Source of the DNA: Priapulus caudatus
Taxonomy: Eukaryota; Priapulida; Priapulimorpha; Priapulimorphida; Priapulidae
Reading direction: 5' to 3'
Assembly (NCBI RefSeq): GCF_000485595.1
Contig: NW_014578723.1
Span: forward strand, 5,307 to 36,338
Length of the DNA: 31,032 nt
Shown here one piece after another: positions 12,801-24,800 of the stretch. How positions within the stretch are numbered: position 1 is the first letter of the stretch; each line of letters starts with the position of its first letter. Made by a program: the position numbers and the translations under genes. Below the pieces are notes generated by a model, which saw only the letters and a list, made by a program, of their open reading frames with translations, made no database searches and was not told the origin of the DNA.

Positions 12801-15800
12801 AGCTTGGTCCACACGTGACGGAGTCTGTATCCCCCCTCATCACAGTAGATGTTCGGGGTCTTGCTGATCCAGATGGCTTACTTAATCCAGCGCCTGATTT
12901 TGATTGGCTCGCGATCGATAAGCTTCGAATTATCCCAATCGATGGTGTGATTGGCGGTCGCTACATGGTCCGTGATCGCAGATTTTGTTATTTCGTTATG
13001 CCGACTGTTTGCGTTGCGCCCTTGTGAAAGATTTGGGAGCTACGGTGTCTACGTCCTTTTTATGTTCTTTAAGGCGGGTTTCTCCAATATAACTTTTTCC
13101 ACACTGTGACACATTGCACACGGTATCTTGTAGGCACAGTCTGTAATGTTGTGTATATCTGTTCTGTCCTTAGGGTGTACTAAATGCCTTTTTAAGGTCT
13201 CAAGCGGTTTAATTGTTGATGCCACGCCTGCATTTTTTAGGTGACATTGAACTACGTCCATGACGCCTCTGACATATGGTAGGACAATCATCGCCTTCGG
13301 TTTCTCAGTGGAGGTTTTCTTATAGGATGTTGATCAGACCCGTTCAGTGTTCATCTCTTTGGACACTTTGTCTAGTGCCCAATTGGGGTAGCAGCATTTA
13401 CCTAGCGCGTCCTTGATGTGGCGCGCTTCATCGTTACTCGTACATCATTACTTTTACCAAAATATGCAATGAGTAAAATTTGTTTGTTGACTTCGAATTG
13501 ATGTGGTTACACGATGATGCCACTTGTTTCTCTCGAGACCCTGTCCCGACACTTTGTTAACGGTAATTTGAATTAAGCAACAGAGAAATGGAAACCAGGC
13601 TCGAACCACTACGTCACACAATGACATGTACTTTTGTCTGGTGGTTTCCAATTTTAACGGAATTATCACAATACAAAAAAAGTTGCTGCATTATTTGCCA
13701 TTTTATATACCGCAAACTGCCATAACCCATATCCTGCAGTACTTTTAAAATCAGTCACACCTTCACTATGAATAGTGAAGGTGTGACTGATTAAGTACTG
13801 CAGTTAAGTATAGCAGTTTGCAGTATATAAAATGGCAAATAATGAATAATTACTAGATGAGACTATATTTCGGTATTTTTCTTGATTGTGCATTTATTTA
13901 GGAAAATATCCAACAAATAAATGTAACCAAATCAAAAATCAAAAATCAAAAATAACGAACAAATAAATGTAATTTGAATACAAATACGCCCGCTCGAGAA
14001 AAATAATTTACCTGCTAATGCTTTCGGATTAAAAATGGGACTGTGATGGATGCCATCTCCACCACCAGGTGCCACTGCTGCTGCCGGGGTTGCAGGCGTC
14101 GTTCCAGCCTTTGGAGGTCGTTCCCTAAGCAGGTACACGCAGTCACCTAGAATAATAACAAATCAAGTCATCACACTATCCCTTCCTATATCAGTGATAT
14201 AACATCACATTATTTCCAACAGAAAATTTAGTAATAGTAAACTTACAGATAATAGTAAAAGATATATAGAGTTACGCATTTAAGGGTATAGACGGTGAAC
14301 ATAACACATACACAACTCTCAAGATAGGTTAGCAGTCTCAAAGGAGTTTAACACACATATACATAACAAGCAAACAAGTCAATGCAATCACCAAGTAATA
14401 CTCACAAATCTAGCGTAGACGACTCTGCCTCTCTGCTCTAAAACGTGCCTTTTTATTCAGATTTTCATTCTAATTAGGCTGGCCGAACCACGTGACTTAC
14501 GTATGTCACGCGTTTGGTCAGCACGTCCACTTTCTTTACTTTCCATAGGGAAGGGAGAGACCACTGCCCTACTTACGTGTGCTGCCTTGGCATTAATGAG
14601 GCCCGCAAGTGATTTGTCACCCGAGGCCAGGTTCTGTCACCGAATCTGCCTGCGTGATTTCTCATGAATGAGAGTGGCTGAATTTGCTTCATTACACATA
14701 CCCCAAGCTTCACTGTACTAAATGTGCATCCTTGTGGAATGCTATACATTACTACCTGATATAAATTTTTATTATGTGTCAACAGCACATCACCTTTAGA
14801 GTAGTAGCCAACCATAGTTCAAAAAACTAATTGAGCACAGAAATAAATTATGGCACAAACCTTGTCTTATTTGCAGCTCATCCCTCATAAGTGTCATGTA
14901 ATAAATACACCCTGGCATCGCATACATCGGCTGTGGTGTCATAGGAACCTCCTGCAACATGCAAGGAAGTAGAAAATGAATCCAATCCCACGCCAGCATG
15001 TGCCCACTGAATTTACGTGTGCTGTGAGCATGCCTTACATCGCACAAAGGTACTGCTATGCTGCAAGCATCTTGAATTGATTGGAAACATATTAGCCAAA
15101 GCCATTTTTGAGCTCATGTAAATTTAAGAACAAAGGAAAGTATAAAGTACAACAGAAAGGTTAGAGACAACTCATGACCACAGTCATCATCACATCATGG
15201 TTATGATATTATCAGACAAGATATCATGATCAATAATAGGGGGCTTCAATACAACTGTTTACCTTACTAAGATTCCGTATGAAAATTTCATCATAACATT
15301 TTATTGCCTTTTTAATTAAAACATTCATAATGTTTTAATTAAAATGTCACCACATTATAGTTGGGATTTAATTCGATGATGCTTTAGGACAAAACATTAG
15401 AATCAGGAGTGGTCTAATCATCACTAATTGTTCTGACGTCGTTCTCCTGGTGCTTCGACGTTGCTGATATTACCTTGCTGCATGGACGAGGTGAGCACAG
15501 CTCACACATGTAGTTGTCCTCGGCTCCCGTCACACCCATGCAGTCGGCATGCTGCCACTTGAGGCATTTCTCACACTGCACCATGAGCCCCTCATCCTTG
15601 TAGATATTACACAGGCAGCGGATGATATCACCATCATCTGAGTTCTCAAGGTACGCTACACAAGATAGAAGCAGCATTTGAATGCATTTATATGATATCG
15701 CAAAATAGACATCCGCACAAATTCCCCCCCCCCGTTACGAAGGCTCAGATTACAAACAATGTCCAGGTAAAATATGTGCAGCATTTCCGAACTGACAATT

Positions 15801-18800
15801 TCATACATCAGAGGAAGGTATATCGATTAAATAGATAATAGAAGAAGTGTATAGTACAATGGGGTTTACAGGACAAAATGTTGCTTTCATGCATTTTTCA
15901 GGAATGCAGTTTTTGTAACCAGGAAGATCCTTGGTTGTACAAAGTCCTAATGGTGTAAAAATGACATGTTTGTGTTACTTCAAAAACAAAATACAAGCAG
16001 TGCAAGCATTGCTACGCACCACCCTCCTTTGTGTTCTTTCGGCCTCGGCTGGTCTTTGCTCCATGAAATTCTTCGCCCAAGATATCTTCAAAGTACGTGC
16101 TTGAGTCGAGTTTCGCTGATTGGTAGACGGACTGCAGTCTGGACACGGCCCTGCTGATGGCGGAGTCTTCACCGTGGTACTTCTGCATGTGAACAAAATG
16201 TGCTGTCAGATACATACCATGGCAAAGCATACACTACAGAGTGATTGAGGCATGCGTGATAAAAGTGTTGGCAACAATGGCAGCAAAAAGTAGGGCAATT
16301 ACTAATCAATCACCAACTAATAGCATTATTTTAGAGCATTCCGTGAAAAACCACCTGAGCATTGCGGAACAGCTTGTACATATCCTGATCAAACATGGCT
16401 ATAGTCTTGTAGTGGCCAGTCATGATTTTATTCTCGATCTGGTTCAGACAGATGGGATCCTTGATCTTCTCATAGAAGTCCGCATTTCTGAAAATGAACA
16501 TGTGTACCATTTTTATCGCGAATTGGTTTATTAAGATTATCACTGTTCCAGTACGCACCAGCCCTGTTTATCATGCATCGTGAAAATGCGACAATTTACA
16601 TAATGGCAATGTAGCAAGACGATACACTGATAGCATGGACACAACTACAGCTGACGATAGTTAAACAAGTTACAAGAGTACATATCTTTGTGGTGATCAA
16701 ATGTGGCAACTAGGTTTGCTTATCCATGCAGTTTTCTCAGTGGACTGCAAATATATTATAAACTGAGGTGCTCACCTTTTTCTAGAAGGCAAGGTGAACA
16801 AGGGCATTGCCATGACAGTGTTGTCAGCACTTTTTTCTGTGGAAACCACAATGAAAATGTCCTTGAACACCTGAGCAAGTCGTGCAGTCTTTGTCAACTC
16901 TGTGTTCCCTTCAGCCAACGCCAATCTCCGGGTTTTCACAGACCGTGCAGTCTTCAATGCCGTGAACTGCGCCATGAAGACATCTAAACCGAGCAGACAT
17001 TATCGTTTGACTACTACTTTATAGCATCACTTGGGGAGATGAGGAGCAAAGTTGGGAGCAAACTTAGTACAAACAACAGTTTCAGATACTTAATTAGATG
17101 AAAGTGTCAATGACACTATAGGTCACCTTGGGTGTAATAGAAGAGAGAGATGATATTTAAAATTTGGTAAGTGTTTCATTTATGATGGACCGAAATGTGA
17201 TCAAATGTCCTTATTCCCTGTTTTATACCAATATAAATTTCACTGTTTTGTCAAATGGTTCTTAAGTTATCGTTGACCGTAGGCAGACACTGAAATGCGT
17301 AGTAAAATTGCCAAAATCTACCTAATTTGCATAATTTAAAAAAAGTATCAAAACCCCTGTGATATGTTTTGGAGCCAGTCCTTATTCATTCACATACCAA
17401 AAATGAGCAAAATCCGTTGAACCTGAACTGACTTATGGACATTTCCATTTTTGCCAAAAAGTAGGCGTGGCTCGAAAGTAGGTCAACTGGCGTGCTCCAA
17501 AATAGGACGTTCACATCTCTCCCATAGGAGTAACAACTGTATGCAATTTGAAACATGTGGGTCAAACGGTTCTCAAGTTATCATTGACCGTAGCCAAATG
17601 TTGACGGACGGGGGACGGACGGACGGACGGATGGACGTACGACGCCCCACGGCAATAGCTCATCTTGACGATGTCAAGGTGAGCTAAAAATGAAATAACG
17701 TTTGGGGGCACAAGTATCACAGAAAGGATTAGGAAGATCAAAAGTTACTAGAAGTTTGACAGATCAGAGTCAGCGTAATACCTGCTTTATTCGGCTTTCT
17801 ATCCCGTGCTCCATCGCTGCCTCTCTCACCTCCCTCTGGCTGCAATGCTTGCAGTCTACAACTCTCTTTAACCTACATGCAAACATTTTACAATAAATTC
17901 TTAAAAAGTACAAGGACTGTGTTAAATTAAAACGTTCCATCTCACATTGATTAACAGTAAGCCAAATTCGTATTGGAATTCATCCATGCAGAGCTTTCTC
18001 TACGTGGCTATTTTCCTCGACAGATTTCTGCCTTGATAGTCACGGGAGGGGATGGGCTAACTACCTTCTCCACATTGCGCAGCAAAAAGCAACGATGGTC
18101 CAGCACATACGCTCGTTCACGGAAAGACATTGGGCGGCGCGACAGCTGCTGCTGGGAAGATTTGGACGGTCTGCCAGAGCCCTGCAACAAAAGTAATGAG
18201 CAACTAACAACTGGCCACCAATAAATGGGAAAAAAAATCAGCAAGTGGTCGTTCAAGACCCGCATCTGTCCAGTTTGTACAGCAGAGACCACAGGTGCAA
18301 AATGTGTATTAAGTGGTACAGGGACGATTACAATAACAATTGCATGTTTACATATGTATATATATATACAACCAAGTACATTCTTTTGAAGATGTCTACT
18401 GACACATCATATCTTTTGCTCCATCATAAAGTATTTATCGCTCCATTCTCACCTTTCGGCCTGGACGCTGCTTGGTGTTTTTAATCACAGATACAGGCTG
18501 TAGGTTTCTTGGTAAGAGTCCATTCAGTTTTGGCCAAATCCTGCCACCGAGAAAGCCACTACAGTTTGCACTCCCACACTTGCACTCCTGTAGAAAAAAA
18601 CCAGAGGAAGCCATTGAAGGTCGTCACTTTTTGTGGCAGAAGAAAGTCAACAATATGTCAAAGGTAACGCATATGGGAAAATTTCTACTGCGGATAATCG
18701 AAACCATCAATCGTTTTTCAGAAAATTTACGAATTCGGCCGATGTTTTCAGTCTACAGCTCACTTCAAGTAAACATCTAGAAATGTACATGTGACAAATG

Positions 18801-21800
18801 ACTAGCTTGTTTCTCTAAGTAATTATAAGTGTGATCTTTTCAACAAGTCTAGTAGCTATAAGATGTGTGTTGTCATCAGCTAGTCTGATGCACTGTGACA
18901 CTGTGCACATGACCTCATATCATCCCACAAATGCCACATCGTATATTGGTTGACTTAAACGAGCTGGCATGCCTCTCACAGAGGAAAAAAACATGCAGCA
19001 CGATCCTCACCTGTTTGGCATCAGAGTTGAAATCGTGGAAGTTGTAGTTATAGCTGAGCTCCTCTCCGGGCTCGATGTTCCGAAGTGCAAACAAGCACAT
19101 CCTATACATGCCATTCACTGACCTGCAAGCAAGCAATGCCACGACGACATCAGAAATGCATACAACTGACACGTAATGCACCAAACGTTTATAGAGAAAA
19201 CTTGTTCTTACACCACACATGCTCATTGAAAAAATTTACCTAAAAATTACAAGTATACGAAAAACTCTGTTGCAGTTTTTCTGCATGACAAGTTTACCTG
19301 AAACTTATACTAATGCAGGGCAAAGAGACATAAGAAACTCATTTCCCCTTGAAAAAAGACCAAACTGACAATTTACCGAGGTGCAGTCAAAATGATGCTA
19401 GTATACTGTGTGTGACAACACTACCAACTAGTAATATTAGACTATATAACTAACTAATATTTAGAAAATAAAATAGCTAAAAATAAATAAATAAACAACA
19501 AGAAGGTTAAGATAATCTCAATATATCAGTTTTTAGTTCATGAGTGGCGTGTTCCGAGTACCATTTCTGCATCTCACAGTTCGGATCGCATGAGTGGTTG
19601 ACGAAGCGACCCTCGGCTCCGTAGCGGTATCCATCGATGTACGTTCCACTGTCGAGGTTCAGGCAGTAGTGGTGCGGTGCATTGTGGTAGACCTCGGTCA
19701 TGCGTCGTCGAAACTCCTGCTCACTGACCACCTCACCCACGTACTCCAATATGAAGTCACCTGCAGCACGCGTGATAGAATGCAAACTTAACTAGTAGTA
19801 TGATCAGTGAATAGAAGACAAACAAGACATAGTACATAATCGTAGTGTATATAATAGTAATGTATATACTAGCTAGCTAGGTAGGTAGGTAGGCAGGAAG
19901 GTAGGTAGGTAGCTAGGTAGGCAGACAGGAAGGCAGGCAGGCAGATATGTAATGCATTATAGTAGTACTATGTCACCGATATAATTATAACAAGTGCCGC
20001 AGAGCGACAGCGCTCAACTGACGTGTACTGTAGCTGGGTATTCTTCTGATAAACTCACTGGCAACCGAATCAAGTGTGCCCTCCCGCCACCGCGTTCGCG
20101 CTCAGAGCATAAATCTAGGATACTACTAATACAGATCTAAAATCTATGATAGCTAGGCTTTGCTATACCGGTAGTACAGTAATAAAGATACAGCTATGTA
20201 ACTTTAATGACTTCACTATATTAACATGTTATCATGGATATGTGTCGAGCGCGAGCGTAGTGGTGGTGGTGGGAGAGGGTGGGGGGAGGGGGCGGGTAGA
20301 GGGAGCTCTAACTAATAGCAAAAGCAGGTGCCGTGAGATGGCGCGTGCAAGTGTTATCAATAATCAAAGATGGCATCGCCCTTCGTGCGTGATAACCTCA
20401 CTCCATTGAGTTTCTGAAATCCTACCGGCTAAAATCCAAGTATATTCAAGCAGGCGAGAATTTTGCTCAGCTGTGAGTTAACACATCTGCATTGCAGGTT
20501 GCCAGGCAATCTTTAGAAAATAATATGATTTAAGGAGCGTAAACCTTGTTTAAAACCAACATTTGCCTTTGCAATTGAACTGTGCAACTGTAGCCTCACA
20601 TCAACAATAGCAAAAGCAGTTCAGTCCTTTGTTAATAGTCAACAAATCCATGTTTAACCCTCCTCTTGAGGGTCAAAAGGTTATCAGACACTTGCTCTTC
20701 GCACGTCAGCGGAAAGTACATTTCATGGTCCTTTCAATAAAGTGATAGAAATGGTAGGTCAGCGCTGAAACAAAAAAGTTTTGCACTTGGTCCGTTAGAC
20801 CATGTCCTCAGAAAATGTCTGATATCTGACCTTTCCCCCACTGCCCTTTGACCTGTGACCTCCAATTTCGCACTGGTGATGGGTTTCCTCCCCATCACAC
20901 TATACATCGAATATTCAGAGCGTAGGTCGAGCCGTTGAGATTTGTGCCACAATTCCGTATTTCCTCCTATACCTTAAGTTAAGGGGGAAATATTCCCCCT
21001 TCATTGACACATCTTGACCTTTGATCCTTGACCCCCAAATTCGACATACCGAGTCTTTTTCGCGATCCCCCCAACGTCCCGAATATAAAGACCGTACGTC
21101 GAGCGATTAAGATTTGTGCCCAACTGCTGACGGACGGATGGACGGACAGACAATCATGCGATTCTACAAGCTGCTTCCGACTTCGTCAGCTGAGCTAAAA
21201 TAAAACTCGCACTACATGCACATCACTTTTTGACATTCTTTGCAGTCAAAGAGCACATTTGCATATACAACAACCTATGTACAATGTGTATACAACGTAT
21301 TAGCCAGCGAGCCGTGCAGCCGTGATTTGCACGGTCAGTTTTGAAACTGCACGGCCAAAAACAATTCTGGAGTAAGCCCCCCCCCCCGTGCTACAGCGTT
21401 CACGAAGACTGCCTATGGCGGTATGTCTGAGACACACAAAAATTGCACTTCAATATAATTTTTCTGCACTCGCACAATACTCATTCCTGGCTAATACCCT
21501 GTGTGTATACATGGTATATATGTATACAACATACCATGTGTGCACGTTAATGTGAGTGGCACTAGCATTTAGAGTAATCTGGGGTCATACCAATGCCGAG
21601 TTGTACATGACACCATTGTGAGTCACGACACCATGAGTTTGGCATGTACACAGGAAAGGCAAACCATTTAGATTAATTCCAAGTTCTATTAACAACACCA
21701 TAATAATCAGGATCCATGGGCGCTAAACTTAAGTGTAGGTCAAGGCTTACCAGCTCTTATGCATCCGATTCCCAAGGTAAAAATGCTTTCTTGTTCCATC

Positions 21801-24800
21801 TGCATACACTCGTACAGTAATCCTCAGGTTGGGTGCAGACAAAGTGAATACACACCTTCCTTAATGGTTAAAGATGTCCTGATGCCGTGGCCGCGGTCTT
21901 CTGTGTAGAACTTCTCCAAACCCACTTCCCACTGGTGCCGCTGTATCCGCTGGTTAGCACATGCGTCAAAACAAGGGCAGAGATCTGGGGAGCACTCTGT
22001 GTACATGATTCTACAAATATACAGTAGACAACTGATGTACGGATGAATAACACATGCTACGAATTGAGATTTACACTTTAAAGGGACAGTAGCCTCTAGG
22101 ATTTTACTGCATACAACTGTACTTACTGTATAACAAATCGTCTATACCCACACGTACTTGTTACCAGATACCTAATTTAATTGTTATAATTAATTACATA
22201 TCAACGCTACGAAATTTGAACGGCGCCATTGACACCCGCGACCGTGCTGCCACCCCGAAAAAGTTGCGTATTTGCCAATTTATTTTGCACGTTACAGACC
22301 GAGGGCTAATCACAAAGGTGCAATTATATTTATACCTAAATGCTATTTAACCGAACGATGTTCATTTTAGGACAAATTTATCCATATTATAAGTAAAACT
22401 ATATGTCGTTTATAAGATATTACAATCCTTTTGCTTTTAAATGAATAAATAAGAAACACCTTCAGTCTGTAGCCCTTGGCTGGAAAGTGGTTTTGCGCAA
22501 CTTATCAGATCGTGCGCTTTGAGTGGCACCACCGTCGTTGCAATCAAACTGTAGTCGTTCGTTTTAAAACATTTAAAAAAAATATTTCTAATGGTGATTG
22601 AACCATGATACTTTTCATGTAGCGTAATTATAACCTAAATTAGCTGAAAATAACCCTAGAACCTAGAGTAAACTCTCCCTTTAATAAATACCAGCTCCTT
22701 CTCGTACCTTTATACCTAAAAGCTTTTGCTTTACATGCTAGCAACTATGTGCTACCAGACAAACGAGTACAATTTACAGCAATACAAAACACATGTGCTT
22801 GTGTCCACACGTGCTGTTCGCTGGTATATATATATACCTGTTGAGGCACTGTTCTCCACATGCCTTTTCTACTTCAGGGTTCTCAGGTCTGCGACAGGTG
22901 CACTCCTGTGGCTCGTTCCACGAGAGCGGCTTTACATCCACGTACACATCTGCAAGTCAAAGACAGATTCATCAGTCAACAATCTAAGTGTGTAATAGTG
23001 TTGCCCCTAAAGCTTTTCAATGCACTTGTCATGGCAGAAAAACTGCACTGTTGAAATGGTTGTATGTTTATTATTAGCAATTGGAATGCATTTTAAAAAA
23101 ATAAAAAAAATAAAATCATAATTACTTTAATTAAAGGGATAGTAGACTCTAGGATTTTACTGCATACAACTGTAATTACTGTATAACAAATTGTCTATAC
23201 CCACACATACTTGTTACCAGATACTTAATTTAATTGTTATAATTAATTATACATCAACGCTACGAAATTTGAACGGCGCCATTAACACCCGCGACCGTGC
23301 TGCCCCCCCCCTGAAAAGTTGCGCATTTGCCAATTTATTTTGCATGTTACAGACCGAGGGCTAATCACAAAGGTGCAATTATATTTATACCTAAATGCTA
23401 TTTAACCGAAAGATGTTAATTTTAGGACAAATTTATCCATAATATAACTGAAACTATATGTCGTTTATAAGATATTACAATCCTTTTGCTTTTAAATTAA
23501 TAAATAAGAAACACCCTCGGTCTGTAGCCCTTGGCTAAAAAGTCGTTTTGCGCAACTTATCAGATCGTGCGCTTTGAGTGGCGCCACCGTCGTTGTAATC
23601 AAACTGTAGTCGTTAGTTTTAAAACATTTTTTAATAATATTTCTAATGGTGATTGAACCATGAAAATTTTTATGTAGCGTAATTTTAACCTAAATTAACT
23701 GAAAATAACCCTAAAACCTAGAGTAAACGATCCCTTTAACCACTTTACTTTCAAAGTGCTACTTAATATACACTTACTTGATTTTATTTTCTTGTACTTA
23801 TGTGCTGAGAAATCAATAAGTTCTCTTACCTACAGAAAAAATAAATATAGTAATAATATTAAAATAAACAAAAAATCACATGATAGAAACACAGCAATAC
23901 CAGGGTTGATTACTGTCGTTCTTAAAATTTAGGCTATATATAAACCAATATATCTATATATACAGTATACAACAAATTTGGTACAATAAATATGAAATTT
24001 CATAGATGATGTATCAACAGAGACAAATATATTTCTGAGATCAAGGAGTGCTTAGAAATGGTCTGCACAATTGTCTACACAATCCAAGTCGCAAACAATT
24101 ATAATTAAAAATAAATTTAATTATAAGCACTTTCTTTAGTGACAACAAGAAACACTAGTACAAGAAACAGGCTGACTATCATGCAAAAACTAGTTGATAT
24201 TTTGGAAAACAAACACTGCCTTATAATACTTACATAGCCAGATGTATTCCCTGCACTACAAGTCTCTCCAATTTCTCCTGGAAGCCTAAAAATATACAGA
24301 TAGGTGTATATCATGATCTGCATCATGGTGACAATATCAAGCCTGTCAAGAGCTGCACATTAAAAAATGTATTAGATTGTCAGATCCTGTTCCAGGAATA
24401 AAATCTATGTTGCATTGCTGTGCTTACCTCTTCCTTGGCACTCGCCATCTTTTCCTCCCCGAACTACCTTCGCTGAAACACAAATAAAATTAAAAATCTC
24501 TGCAAAAAGCCTGCGTACACGTACGCACGCACGCACGCACGCACGCACGCAAGCACACATCCATGGCTTTAAGGTAAACAGGTTGAAAACAGAATACTGC
24601 AGTTAACTATTAAACGAAATGCGCCTACTTTAAATCTATGCAGAGTGTGCGTGTGCAACTAGCATCAAACTTATCTGTAAACTACGTGTGCGCATCAACT
24701 CATTAGCATCAGCTGATACTACACTCAACGCATAAAACTCCCTGAGAATAAACTCAAAGAGTGACCGAGTGCAAGAGACTTGAGCTTACGTCGTGGCGTG

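Noticed and set aside
12773-13027. 84-aa plus-strand frame
   Set aside because: It is antisense to the Penelope-like remnant, whose recognisable motifs are on the minus strand.
18915-19226. Continuous 103-aa frame across SET exon 9
   Set aside because: Only 19011-19122 is coding. The flanks are intron, shown by consensus splice sites and by the protein match stopping at both ends.
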